Source of the DNA: Bacteroides faecalis
GTDB lineage: Bacteria > Bacteroidota > Bacteroidia > Bacteroidales > Bacteroidaceae
Length of the DNA: 64,000 nt
Direction of reading: 5' to 3'
Assembly: GCF_003865075.1 (NCBI RefSeq)
Contig: NZ_BHWB01000010.1
Location: 1 to 64,000 of the forward strand
A program made the translations under genes and the position numbers. The notes beneath the pieces are model-generated. The model saw nothing but the letters and a program-made list of their open reading frames with translations. It did not search any database and had not been told where the DNA came from. Within the stretch, counting starts at the first letter, position 1; every line of letters begins with the position of its first letter. This document shows, one piece after another, positions 1 through 9,022 of the stretch.

Positions 1-38
1 AGATACAAATCTGCATCTCTTATTTTTTATATTAACGG

Positions 39-445
39 TCATTTTTTATTCTTCAGGCCTTTTGAAACTAAACTTATCAAGTCTATTTTCTGCACCACTA
101 TATTCTTAGATTTTCGATATTTTCCAAGAATTTTGCTTGCTTCCTTCTCCAACTTATTTAGATTATCTGAGAAATAGATCATACAAGTACTATTCGGTTG
201 CAATGAATTAAATTCCAGATAATTTTTTAATTGATAACTATATTGGTCACGACGAGGAAGAAAACCATCCTTACCAAGTTTCACACTATCCAATTTTGAA
301 TTTCAGTAAAATAAACAATCGTATCTGTAAATGATGCACCCACTCCAAATGCATACACAGATTTTCCATGATCTTTCTTCATTGAAAAGGCAGAACACAC
401 AGCAAACACCGCAGTTATCGCAAATAGTATTTTTACAAATCTCAT
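39..445 (-). pseudogene. small exported protein, frameshifted
   Basis: On the minus strand an ATG at 445 opens a frame starting with a clear signal peptide (MRFVKILFAITAVFAVCSAF) and continuing through 'KDHGKSVYAFGVGASFTDT' to 'YFTEIQ'. There the frame breaks. The continuation ('LDSVKLGKDGFLPRRDQY...', to the stop at 39) lies in another frame, which has only a TTG near 293 as a possible start. Adding one base to the T-run at 294-297 would join the halves into about 135 codons. I know this as an uncharacterised small exported Bacteroides family and assign no function. A homopolymer sequencing error is an alternative to a true mutation. Confidence 0.6.
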
Positions 446-523
446 ATTCTATAATTTTTATGGTGACAAAGGTAACAAAAAAAGGAATTTTCTCTATTAT
501 CTACAAGAAATAGCATTTCTATT

Positions 524-1142
524 CTACTCAATATCCATAACAATAAAGGTTTCTTTGCCACTTTAAGTATCTTATCTGCCTCTTTCATCACACTATCGCA
601 ACATCACACGGGACCCTTCACTTATTCCCAAAGCAAGATAGGAAGGATATACTTCTTCAGCTGGTGGTACAGGGGTATATGAATGTAACACGACATAACG
701 TTTAAAGGCGTTGCTATTTGTCTTTTCCAATCCATGCAACTTATAATGTACATTTATACCCCACTTACTATACGACCGTACACCTACTTTATATTTCCCA
801 AAGAAGAACAATGACTTCCCTCCACATTACTATAAACAGGCTTATCCACAGTACTTTTCATACCATATCCATGCGCGCAAAGACTTGCACACTTCGCTGA
901 ATCTCCTTTAAAATCCCATATAAAAAACGATACTTACCCGAATGAATACTAAAATCCACCAAGAAACAATAATTGATATCAAAACCCTTTTCCACACAAT
1001 ACACCTTAGCCTCAACCGCCTTTTCTTTCAAGCGTTGTTCTACTCCAGACGATACAGATATAGCTTCCGCACCTTTCCCATAGGCCGCAAAACCAATTTC
1101 CAAAATCAAGAAAACAAAAATAAATCTAATTATATTCTTCAT
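524..1142 (-). pseudogene. YkuD-type murein L,D-transpeptidase family protein, multiply frameshifted
   Basis: The frame starts at ATG 1142 with a signal peptide (MKNIIRFIFVFLILEIGFAA). It runs through 'YCVEKGFDINYCFLVDFS' and 'HSGKYRF' in one frame, then 'DFKGDSAKCASLCAHGYG' and 'VEGSHCSSLG' in a second, then 'KYKVGVRSYSKWGINVHY' through 'LALGISEG' back in a third segment. This order matches the YkuD_2 type of predicted murein L,D-transpeptidase. The breaks fall in a T-run near 926-931 and an A-run near 790-795. A third lesion sits where the family has its catalytic G-C-P motif: here the reading is SEGSRVML followed by a stop at 593. Beyond it the expected tail (CDSVMKEADKILKVAKKPLL) is readable in yet another frame. 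At least three lesions, one at the active site, argue for a true pseudogene. The 3' end is approximate. Confidence 0.7.
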
Positions 1143-1267
1143 AAAATCCATAGCATAAGATAATCATCTTGATAAAGATATAAATAAAAAGCCACATAAG
1201 TACTTCTTCAAACGAAGAATGCAACTTATGCAGCTTAAATTCTTTTTTAGAAACTGATATTTCTTAC

Positions 1268-2128
1268 TTATCCCAAGTAAGATTTGAGCAATTTACTACG
1301 ATTACTTTGTCTTAGTCTTCTAATTGCTTTTTCTTTAATCTGACGAACGCGCTCACGTGTGAGACCAAACTTATCGCCGATTTCTTCTAATGTCATTTCT
1401 TGTTGTCCGATACCGAAAAACATCTGAATGATTTCTTTTTCCCTATCGGTTAACGTAGAAAGAGCTCTATCAATTTCCCTCGCAAGAGACTCATTTACCA
1501 GAGAGCGGTCCGCCATAGGCGAATCATCGTTTACCAGCACATCCAGCAAGCTGTTATCCTCTCCTTCTACAAAAGGTGCATCCACCGAAATATGACGGCC
1601 GGATACCTTCAATGTATCAGAGATTTTATCAACAGGGATTTCCAGTTCGTCTGCCAGCTCCTCAGGAGACGGACGCCGTTCATTTTCTTGTTCGAACTTA
1701 GAGAAGGCCTTACTGATCTTATTCAGCGAACCGACTTGATTCAAAGGAAGACGAACGATACGCGACTGCTCTGCCAATGCCTGCAGAATAGACTGACGAA
1801 TCCACCATACAGCGTAACTGATAAATTTAAATCCACGTGTTTCATCAAACTTTTCGGCAGCTTTAATCAGTCCTAAATTGCCCTCATTAATTAAGTCAGG
1901 CAAACTCAAACCTTGGTTCTGGTACTGCTTAGCTACAGATACGACGAAGCGAAGATTGGCACGTGTCAATTTCTCCAACGCCACACGGTCACCTTTACGA
2001 ATACGCTGAGCGAGCTCCACCTCTTCTTCGACAGTAATAAGGTCTTCACGACCGATTTCCTGCAAATACTTGTCAAGAGAAGCGCTCTCTCTGTTAGTGA
2101 TACTTTTGGTAATCTTTAGTTGTCTCAT
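1268..2128 (-). CDS. rpoD: primary sigma factor RpoD (sigma-70, short Bacteroidetes type)
   Basis: The 286-residue protein is the housekeeping sigma subunit that directs RNA polymerase to TAnnTTTG promoters in the Bacteroidetes. Region 1.2 starts near residue 17 (ASLDKYLQEIG). Region 2 (about 48-118) holds the core-binding and -7 recognition helix, with FISYAVWWIRQSI at 102-114. Region 3 spans about 128-205. Region 4.2 (246-273) is a helix-turn-helix containing TLEEIGDKFGLTRERVRQI. Region 1.1 and the non-conserved insert of the E. coli protein are absent, as is normal in this phylum. The start is set by the conserved MRQLKITKSIT. It is monocistronic with its own promoter just upstream. Confidence 0.96.
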   Translation of the reverse strand: MRQLKITKSITNRESASLDKYLQEIGREDLITVEEEVELAQRIRKGDRVALEKLTRANLRFVVSVAKQYQNQGLSLPDLINEGNLGLIKAAEKFDETRGFKFISYAVWWIRQSILQALAEQSRIVRLPLNQVGSLNKISKAFSKFEQENERRPSPEELADELEIPVDKISDTLKVSGRHISVDAPFVEGEDNSLLDVLVNDDSPMADRSLVNESLAREIDRALSTLTDREKEIIQMFFGIGQQEMTLEEIGDKFGLTRERVRQIKEKAIRRLRQSNRSKLLKSYLG

Positions 2129-2151
2129 TCCTTAAAAACAGATTTGGTGTG

Positions 2152-2185
2152 CAAAGTTACGACAATTTATTTGTTAACAAGCAAA
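2152..2185 (-). promoter_or_regulatory. predicted rpoD promoter
   Basis: Read on the minus strand, TAACTTTG (2159-2152) matches the Bacteroides -7 consensus TAnnTTTG and lies 24 bp before the rpoD ATG. A -33 candidate, TTTGCTTG, covers 2185-2178; spacing is 18-22 bp depending on which TTG is used. Confidence 0.5.
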
Positions 2186-2226
2186 CTTTACGCAACTTTT
2201 TCACTATATTTTTCAACTATTGAAAC

Positions 2227-2266
2227 AAAAAGGATGTCAACAAGTTGATTGCCGACATCCTTTTTT
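2227..2266 (-). terminator. Rho-independent terminator after degQ
   Basis: AAAAAGGATGTC at 2227-2238 and GACATCCTTTTTT at 2254-2266 pair around a 15-nt loop. A- and T-runs flank both sides, so the hairpin could also work in the other orientation. It lies between the degQ stop and the rpoD promoter and would insulate rpoD from read-through. Confidence 0.7.
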
Positions 2267-2311
2267 CTAATTCATTAGCTTATCTTACAATCTTATGACC
2301 TAACTGAAAAA

Positions 2312-3856
2312 CTATTCTTGTGTCAAATCTACTGCAAAATATCCGCGTTTACCTGAAGGGAATACACCAGTCAGGAACAATACCTGGTTTGGAGACTTCA
2401 CAGCAGCTTTCATAACTTCTTCCAGATCACTGACTTTACGCATTGGTTGATCGTTTGCTTTCAGAATAATGAAACCTTTACGAACTCCGGCATCATCCAT
2501 CTTACCAGCAGAAACTCCCGTTACTTGTAGACCATAACCCAAGTTCAATTGTTTTTTCAAATCATCCGGTAATTCTTTGAAAGCAGCGCCCAGAATTTCC
2601 ATGCCAGCTTCTTTCACTATCTTAGTAGTACCTTGTTCATTCTTCAAAGTAACATCAACAGATTTTTCCTTCTTGTCACGAATCAACTTCACACTAACTT
2701 TATCACCCGGACGATGTTTAGCAATAGCTTCCTGCAAGTCAGCCATATTCTTCACCTTCTTATTATCCAGACCGATAATTACGTCATCTACTTTTATGTC
2801 AGCTCCAGCAGCAGAACCACCATCAACGATCTCTCTAACCCATACACCTTCAACTACACCTAGTTCTTTAGCTTTATCACCCAGTGTCTTACCAGATTTA
2901 TCGATCGGCTGTTTATCATCCATCAGACTGCTACCAATAGGAGCACCACTAATACCAAGCAATGCACGCTGTACAGTTCCATATTGTTTCAAGTCAGCAA
3001 TAACTTTAGTCATAATGCTGGTTGGAATAGCAAAACCATATCCGGCATAAGCTCCTGTTGGTGAAGAAAGTACAGAGTTAATACCCACTAATTCACCTTT
3101 GGCATTTACCAAAGCACCACCACTATTACCTTGATTGATAGCAGCATCCGTTTGAATAAAAGATTCAATACCCTTATTGTATACTCCTAAAGAACGAGCC
3201 TTAGCACTTACGATACCAGCAGTTACAGTAGAGTTAAGATTGAATGGATTACCTACTGCCAATACCCACTCTCCTACTTTCAGTGCCTCAGAGTCACCTA
3301 CCGGAATAGTAGGCAGATCATCACCTTCCACTTTTACCAATGCAAGGTCAGTACTTGGGTCGGTACCAATGATCCGTCCTTTATACTCACGATTATCATT
3401 CAACTTCACGATAATTTCATCAGCCCCTTCAATTACGTGATTATTCGTTACGATATATCCATCTTTTGAAATAATGACTCCGGAACCAAATCCTACACGA
3501 GGCTGAGATTGTATCTGACGCTGCTGTCTTCCACCGCCACCAAATATATCTCCAAATATTTCAGCAAAAGGATCACGCACGTCTACTGTTTGAGTTTTAG
3601 CTTCTTGAGTAGATCTTATATGTACGACAGCATGAAGTGAATTTTCTGCAGCTTGTGTCAGATCAACTGGCTGAGCATTAATTGCATCAAAAGCAGCCAA
3701 TTTCACATTAGGATTCTGCTGAAAAATCTCATTAAATGAGGTTTGTTTGGCAGAATCGTTGGATTGCAACAATTTGTAAGTTGTCAATCCTGCAACTCCT
3801 GAGCTAAGAAGAACAATTGCTCCTACTCCCAGAATGTTTTTTGTTGTCTGTTTCAT
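2312..3856 (-). CDS. degQ: periplasmic serine protease DegQ/HtrA family (Do-like)
   Basis: The 514-residue protein starts with an N-terminal membrane or signal segment (about 8-28). A trypsin-like domain follows with all three catalytic residues visible: His140 (NNHVIEG), Asp170 (STDLALVKV) and Ser245 (NQGNSGGALV). A glycine-rich loop (GDIFGGGGR) precedes it, as in DegP/DegQ. Two PDZ domains fill roughly 290-400 and 415-510. Members of the family degrade or chaperone misfolded envelope proteins and usually form cage-like oligomers. Length and domain order are normal. No sigma-E-type promoter is obvious upstream. Whether it acts more like DegP, DegQ or DegS cannot be decided from sequence, but two PDZ domains argue against DegS. 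Confidence 0.93.
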   Translation of the reverse strand: MKQTTKNILGVGAIVLLSSGVAGLTTYKLLQSNDSAKQTSFNEIFQQNPNVKLAAFDAINAQPVDLTQAAENSLHAVVHIRSTQEAKTQTVDVRDPFAEIFGDIFGGGGRQQRQIQSQPRVGFGSGVIISKDGYIVTNNHVIEGADEIIVKLNDNREYKGRIIGTDPSTDLALVKVEGDDLPTIPVGDSEALKVGEWVLAVGNPFNLNSTVTAGIVSAKARSLGVYNKGIESFIQTDAAINQGNSGGALVNAKGELVGINSVLSSPTGAYAGYGFAIPTSIMTKVIADLKQYGTVQRALLGISGAPIGSSLMDDKQPIDKSGKTLGDKAKELGVVEGVWVREIVDGGSAAGADIKVDDVIIGLDNKKVKNMADLQEAIAKHRPGDKVSVKLIRDKKEKSVDVTLKNEQGTTKIVKEAGMEILGAAFKELPDDLKKQLNLGYGLQVTGVSAGKMDDAGVRKGFIILKANDQPMRKVSDLEEVMKAAVKSPNQVLFLTGVFPSGKRGYFAVDLTQE

Positions 3857-4075
3857 GATTTATAAATCTTTAAAATGTTAATATTCGACATAGTTTTAAC
3901 TTTTACGACGTTAAAATAATAACAAATTCCGTTCACTTATTTCACTTGTCAGTCTTTTTTGTTCTCTTTTAACAGAGAATATTTAGAGCTTAACAGCGCT
4001 TAACGACAACACCTGACAAATTTACATTCATTGTATGACAGCCTCCTTTAACACTCTGACATTCATTCCGTAAGA

Positions 4076-5227
4076 CTAGAGTCTGACAACTCCGATTCCC
4101 GGCAAATCATTCAATGTAATCTTCCCTTTTATTACTTCAACACCTTTGAAGCGGTCATTAGAGATAAGCAGATTGCCATCCAGATCAGCAAAATCAACCA
4201 ATGGAGAAAATTGTGCTGCTGCAGATATAGCACATGACGTTTCTGTCATACACCCTACCATCACCCGCATCCCAAGTGCATGTGCCAAAGTTACCATCTT
4301 CCAAGCTTCTCGCATTCCCGCACATTTCATCAACTTTATATTAATCCCCGTAAATGCACCTTTCAAAGCTGCGACATCTCCCAATCGTTGCAATGACTCA
4401 TCAGCAAATACAGGTAGCGGACTATGCTGCGTCACCCAAGCTATATCATCCAATTGCTCCTTCGACATAGGCTGTTCTATCATCACAATTCCTTTCTCTT
4501 TCAACCAATGAATCATATCAAGTGCATATTGGCGGTCTTTCCATCCCTGATTTGCATCTATTGCTATCGGAAGATCGGTCACAGAACGAATGGTTTCTAT
4601 CATTTCCTTGTCATTATCCCGCCCCAGTTTCACCTTTAATATATTAAACTGATTTGCGCACTCTTTTGTTTTCGCACGCACCACATCCGGTGTGTCAATA
4701 CCGATTGTATAGGTAGTAGAAGGTGCTTTTTCTTTATTCAACCCCCATATTTTATACCAGGGAGCTCCCAGCAGTTTTCCTACCAGATCATGAAGAGCGA
4801 TATCCACCGCCGCTTTGGCTGCCGTATCACCTGGTGACAAGCTATCGATGTATGACAAAATGTCTTCTAACTGAAACGGATCGTTGAACTGTTCCAGATC
4901 CACTTTCTTTAGAAAGTTCATAACCGACTCTACCGTCTGTCCCAGATAAGGAGGCATAGAAGCTTCTCCGTATCCTGTTACCCCTTCATATTCTATTTCG
5001 ACCTGCACGTCCGGCGTAGTAGTTCGCGAATAAGTAGCTACTGTGAATACATGTCTCAATTTCAACTCATATGGGAAAAAAGTCATTTTCATTTTTCCTC
5101 CTATTCCTTTTCTATTAATATTAAAGGTAGAAGGAACTGATTCTCCGGCCAATGCCTGACGCACCAATAGTCCGGAACCAAAAGTAACCAAAGCTGCAGT
5201 TTTCAAAAAATCTCTTCTATTTTTCAT
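4076..5227 (-). CDS. ykfB: L-Ala-D/L-Glu epimerase (dipeptide epimerase, enolase superfamily)
   Basis: This 383-residue protein belongs to the muconate lactonizing subgroup of the enolase superfamily. It likely epimerises L-Ala-D-Glu from peptidoglycan to L-Ala-L-Glu. The KxK motif gives the catalytic Lys200, the second general base is Lys298, and the metal ligands are Asp224, Glu251 and Asp276. Unlike cytosolic YkfB proteins it begins with a twin-arginine-like leader (NRRDFLKTAALVTFGSG, cleavage after QALA), so it may act in the periplasm after folding in the cytoplasm. It lies 91 bp downstream of an NlpC/P60 endopeptidase that would supply its dipeptide substrate. Substrate specificity is inferred from family and context. 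Confidence 0.88.
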   Translation of the reverse strand: MKNRRDFLKTAALVTFGSGLLVRQALAGESVPSTFNINRKGIGGKMKMTFFPYELKLRHVFTVATYSRTTTPDVQVEIEYEGVTGYGEASMPPYLGQTVESVMNFLKKVDLEQFNDPFQLEDILSYIDSLSPGDTAAKAAVDIALHDLVGKLLGAPWYKIWGLNKEKAPSTTYTIGIDTPDVVRAKTKECANQFNILKVKLGRDNDKEMIETIRSVTDLPIAIDANQGWKDRQYALDMIHWLKEKGIVMIEQPMSKEQLDDIAWVTQHSPLPVFADESLQRLGDVAALKGAFTGINIKLMKCAGMREAWKMVTLAHALGMRVMVGCMTETSCAISAAAQFSPLVDFADLDGNLLISNDRFKGVEVIKGKITLNDLPGIGVVRL

Positions 5228-5318
5228 ATCATCAATAGAACATTAAGAACGAACATCAGAAAATGGACTACGAATATGTACTATCACCTCATCGATCCAT
5301 CATCCAATTTTCTATTAT

Positions 5319-6299
5319 TCAGTTATAATAAGGATTGTGATCTGTCGTATTCATTCCTTTTTCCTTATTTATGTAAGGTAAGAAACGAACAGCAAAAAGC
5401 AATCTTCCTGTATTGAACTCATCATAGTCACTATCTTCAGGATTAAAACTATTGATATGCACATCTCCCAAAGCATGAATAAACTTCCTATTTCCAAGAT
5501 AAATACCCACGTGCGAGATACCTTCCTTATGATCTGCCGCAGCCTTTCGACCAAAAAAGACTAAATCCCCACGCTGCACATTCGTAAAATCAGGATCAAT
5601 CTCGATGCGTTCCCCCACATACGCTTGCTGCGATGCATCCCGAGGAATAATAATATCATGCATAAAAAGAACAGTACGCACCAATCCACTGCAATCTACT
5701 CCTTTTGAAGAAGTTCCTGCCCACAGATACGGAATCCCCATCATAGAATGGGCAGTTTGAATTATACTTTCCACATCCTGTTTTAAAGAAGCTCTCCATT
5801 CAGATTCACGTTTTGATATAGATTTAGGCAAATAAGCCTGTCGACCGTCCGGATAAGAAACCTTATAAAAATGTCCTTTGTTTCCCTCCCATTTCAAACG
5901 ATTACCTGCTACTACATCCGACACAACCTGCGAATGTTCATTCGGTTTCTCATATGCAAAACCATAATGAGAAGTCACCACCACCTTTTCCGCACGATTC
6001 CACCTATCATATTTCTCTTTAGACATAAGAGTAATCACCATACGATGCACCCATCCGGTATAATCATCCGGTGTTTGAATCTCATACCATCCCGTATATT
6101 TCCATACTTTTACCGGCATTCCCAACAAGGCCTGTGTACTCATTCCCGAAGTAAATTTACCTTCCTCACGCAAATTGCAAACAGAAATATGAACTACTCC
6201 ATAAGCTGAATCCGCCGATATAGGCCGTATCTCCTGAGCTTCCAAACCCGTTGCCATAAGTACCAGCAAACAACCAAATAAAAATATTATTTTCCTCAT
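5319..6299 (-). CDS. NlpC/P60 gamma-D-glutamyl-L-diamino acid endopeptidase with SH3-like domains
   Basis: The 326-residue exported protein has a signal peptide (residues 1-21, cleavage near LEAQ). Two SH3-like bacterial domains follow (about 35-95 and 103-160), then a C-terminal NlpC/P60 cysteine peptidase domain (about 170-315). The catalytic set is visible: Cys203 in GVDCSGL, His263 in ISHVGIY and His275 in KFIHALG. This architecture is that of YkfC-type enzymes, which cut murein peptides between D-Glu and the diamino acid and release L-Ala-D-Glu. The epimerase gene downstream fits a murein-peptide salvage pair. Promoter elements were not clear. Confidence 0.9.
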   Translation of the reverse strand: MRKIIFLFGCLLVLMATGLEAQEIRPISADSAYGVVHISVCNLREEGKFTSGMSTQALLGMPVKVWKYTGWYEIQTPDDYTGWVHRMVITLMSKEKYDRWNRAEKVVVTSHYGFAYEKPNEHSQVVSDVVAGNRLKWEGNKGHFYKVSYPDGRQAYLPKSISKRESEWRASLKQDVESIIQTAHSMMGIPYLWAGTSSKGVDCSGLVRTVLFMHDIIIPRDASQQAYVGERIEIDPDFTNVQRGDLVFFGRKAAADHKEGISHVGIYLGNRKFIHALGDVHINSFNPEDSDYDEFNTGRLLFAVRFLPYINKEKGMNTTDHNPYYN

Positions 6300-6356
6300 T
6301 GAATCAATAATTTAATGAAAGCAAAGGTAGAAATTATTTCTATTTATGTCACATTC

Positions 6357-6389
6357 TTTGGCTAAAACAAAATAAATGACGTATTTTTG
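6357..6389 (+). promoter_or_regulatory. rnpB promoter
   Basis: TTTG at 6357-6360 and TATTTTTG at 6382-6389 are separated by 21 bp and match the Bacteroides -33/-7 consensus. Transcription would start a few bases on, at the 5' end of the RNase P RNA. Confidence 0.8.
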
Positions 6390-6394
6390 CAGCC

Positions 6395-6762
6395 TAAAGC
6401 AGTTAGCCGGTTTGTCGCGTGTACGTTTCGTACAGGAGGAAAGTCCGGGCAACATAGAGCATCCTACTTCCTAACAGAAAGCTGTCCGTGAGGGTAGAGT
6501 AACGTAGAAGAAAATAACCGCCACTCCCTTCGAGGAGAGGTAAGGGTGAGAAGGTGGAGTAAGAGCCCACCAGCCACATGGCAACATGTCGGGCTGTACG
6601 TCTTAGGAGTTGTAAGGTCATGTAAACCGGCGTTATGAGAGTTGCTCGCTCCATGTCGGAGGGTAGACCGCTAAAGTGGCGTGGTGACACGTCACTCAGA
6701 TAAATGACAGACACCTTAATTTATTTAAGGTACAGAACTCGGCTTATAGGCTGACTGCTTTT
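6395..6762 (+). ncRNA. rnpB: RNase P RNA
   Basis: This is the catalytic RNA of ribonuclease P, which trims 5' leaders from tRNA precursors. The 5' end (AAAGCAGTTAGCCGG) pairs with the 3' end (GGCTGACTGCTTT) to form helix P1. The invariant block GAGGAAAGTCCGGGC lies at 6437-6451, and the distal conserved element ACAGAACTCGGCTTATAGGC ends the molecule. The length of about 368 nt is normal for bacterial type A. A T-rich stretch after 6758 probably serves as terminator. The ends are set from the P1 helix and are good to a few bases. Confidence 0.95.
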
Positions 6763-6802
6763 TCTTTAAATTATAAGTATTCTTTCCGGGAATAACTTCC
6801 TA

Positions 6803-8755
6803 CTACTTATTATACGGAACATACGCTCTATTCATCACATTTAAAGTTTCCGGTATCCACACCCGATAGCGAATATCCCCTGACCAAGTATTTCCAGCTG
6901 AAGCAAAATCACAAAAATGCACCTGCTTAGGTTGTTTATCTTCTCCCTCAAGATCTGTTCCTAAAACAAGCGGTACTGTATATGACATCCAGTTCCAGTC
7001 CTTCTTTTCCGCCACAGGAATTAAGTCTACATAATTTCCCTCATGAACTACGACTTGTGCCGTTTGATCTACAAAACCATCATCGAAGCGACTGTCACGT
7101 GCCAAGACAACAGGCCCTTTAACAACAGCAACATGATTATCCTGACGAATCAGTCTTCCTCTCACATCGAGGTTTAGAGTTATCACATCTCCTTTTTTCC
7201 ACCTGCGGGTAATCTTATAGTAAGTTCCCGGAACTATATCACTCATTTCTTGCTCGTTTACTTTTATAGTATTCTTCTTGCTCCAAGAAGGTATACGTAA
7301 AGCCACAGAAAATGTTTCGGGTTTATCTGAATCGATTTTTATGCAAGTTTCTCCCTCCTGAGGATAATTCGTTTCCTGAACGACCCTTACTTTTTTATTG
7401 GAAGCCAAAAGAATTTCCACATTTGAATCTGTGTATAGATTTACAAAAATCGCTTTTCTATCAGAAGATTGCATGAAAGCAAATTGTGGCAAAAGCGCAA
7501 AAGCCCTTGGACCATTCGCATTACAACAGTTTATATGCATTCCACATTGTTCTTCTCCGGGGTGTCGTTGACCTTCAAGAGGGCTATACTTTGCAATTTG
7601 CGAAGCATCACTTTTCATCGAAGCAAGCATCGAATTATAAGCCGTAATTTCCATTTGATCAGCATAATACGAATTTCCGGTCAATCTCAACAACGTCTGG
7701 CATAGTTTCATCCACGTCATAGTTACACATGTTTCCATGGTATGATAGGTTGGAACAGTTTGAAGATTTTTCCCATGATACCAACACTCAAATGCACTTC
7801 CCGATCCTGCTATATTTATCTCTGTATCAGCAATACTTCTGACTGTTTTCTCTACTGCATTCAAATACAAAGAATCATTTGTCAATTTATAGATTTCGAG
7901 TAATCCCTCATAGCAAGACATCATCTCATAAGCTTTCTGACCATTTTTTGTGCCGAACCAAGTCTCATTCATAGAAGAAGGGTGCGGAAATCTGTCGCCA
8001 ACCGGAATCTCTTCCATAGCTTTACTTATTAATTTAGGACCAGCAGCAGTCTCCCACTGGTCTACAATATACTTCGCAAATTCAAGATACCGTATATCCC
8101 CCGTTCTGCGATACAAGAAAACAATAGGTTCCAATACACTACTGCTAGCCATTCCATAATAATTACCAGTAGATACAATATCAACTTTACCCGGTCCAAT
8201 TTGTGTCATCAAATGATCCGCAGCTTTCTTACATGCAGAAAGTACTTTTTTATCTCCGGTTAAATCATAATAAGCCAAAAGTCCCAGCATGGAGTATTTT
8301 CGTCCCCAAACATCCCATTGTTGGAGTTGTGCATCTGGAGAATAGTTACCAATATAACCATCAGGAGATTGTGATTCAATTAAACCTGTCACACCTTTCT
8401 GAATAGAATCTAATAATGCCGGATTTTGAGTATATCTATATGACAGGACAGCTCCCAACAGCCATTTACCTAAAAATTCACTTTGCCAACGATAAGTTTC
8501 TGTCTTATGATAAAAAGGAGTAATCAGATGATTTACATCCTGCCCCATTACCCGCTTATCAATACAAGCATCAATTTTCTCTCCCATATAGTCCCCTATC
8601 TTGACCGAAGAAGGATTTCCATCAATCAGCAAATCGGCAACAACAGCCTTAACCAAGTTCGACTGCGCCAACAATTCCGATGAAAATAAATATGGAACAG
8701 GATTTATTCCTAATAAAACAATCAAAATAAGGATGTGTGCCTTCATAATATTCAA
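6803..8755 (-). CDS. GH127-like (DUF1680) beta-L-arabinofuranosidase family protein
   Basis: The 650-residue exported protein has a signal peptide (about 1-31). It carries an (alpha/alpha)6-barrel-type N-terminal domain of the DUF1680 glycosidase family and beta-rich C-terminal domains. In GH127 enzymes a zinc-bound cysteine serves as nucleophile, held by one Glu and three Cys. Equivalents appear here as Glu341 and Cys343 (METCVT) and Cys410-Cys411 (INCCNANG), so the site looks complete. The probable substrate is an arabinofuranosyl or related sugar from plant glycans, but the DUF1680 superfamily covers several specificities (GH127, GH146 and others) and sequence alone does not settle it. It is not next to a SusC/SusD pair. 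It ends 41 bp from the 3' end of rnpB, in convergent orientation. Confidence 0.8.
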   Translation of the reverse strand: MNIMKAHILILIVLLGINPVPYLFSSELLAQSNLVKAVVADLLIDGNPSSVKIGDYMGEKIDACIDKRVMGQDVNHLITPFYHKTETYRWQSEFLGKWLLGAVLSYRYTQNPALLDSIQKGVTGLIESQSPDGYIGNYSPDAQLQQWDVWGRKYSMLGLLAYYDLTGDKKVLSACKKAADHLMTQIGPGKVDIVSTGNYYGMASSSVLEPIVFLYRRTGDIRYLEFAKYIVDQWETAAGPKLISKAMEEIPVGDRFPHPSSMNETWFGTKNGQKAYEMMSCYEGLLEIYKLTNDSLYLNAVEKTVRSIADTEINIAGSGSAFECWYHGKNLQTVPTYHTMETCVTMTWMKLCQTLLRLTGNSYYADQMEITAYNSMLASMKSDASQIAKYSPLEGQRHPGEEQCGMHINCCNANGPRAFALLPQFAFMQSSDRKAIFVNLYTDSNVEILLASNKKVRVVQETNYPQEGETCIKIDSDKPETFSVALRIPSWSKKNTIKVNEQEMSDIVPGTYYKITRRWKKGDVITLNLDVRGRLIRQDNHVAVVKGPVVLARDSRFDDGFVDQTAQVVVHEGNYVDLIPVAEKKDWNWMSYTVPLVLGTDLEGEDKQPKQVHFCDFASAGNTWSGDIRYRVWIPETLNVMNRAYVPYNK

Positions 8756-8977
8756 TGATATTTAAAATGATTCTACTAAATTTTTCCTACCTTATAAGAA
8801 TGTTTGAAAACAATCAATTCACAGAAACTGTTTATTATTCAACAATCCCTAAAAATCTGATTTACAATCATATTAAAAAAGCTATCATGGGAACAAAATT
8901 AATAAACTTATATGAAAAGTCCAAACTATCAAGTAGGAATTTTCTGATGTGCAACATTAATATTCACATTTAATTAC

Positions 8978-8985
8978 TATCTTTG
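8978..8985 (+). promoter_or_regulatory. -7 element upstream of the YihY gene
   Basis: TATCTTTG matches the Bacteroides -7 consensus TAnnTTTG and lies 38 bp before the ATG at 9023. No convincing -33 TTTG is present at the right distance. Confidence 0.45.
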
Positions 8986-9022
8986 TCCGTATTTCATTTA
9001 TAAAAACATCTCACCAGAAAGA

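Noticed and set aside
2577..3050. 157-codon open frame antisense to degQ
   Set aside because: It is Ser/Leu/Thr-rich with no family features, and the opposite strand carries a fully conserved protease gene.
6403..6714. 103-codon open frame on the minus strand
   Set aside because: It lies antisense inside the RNase P RNA, whose conserved structure explains the sequence.
8755..8973. 72-codon frame upstream of the YihY gene
   Set aside because: It is AT-rich, has no ribosome-binding signal and its end abuts the promoter of the real gene.
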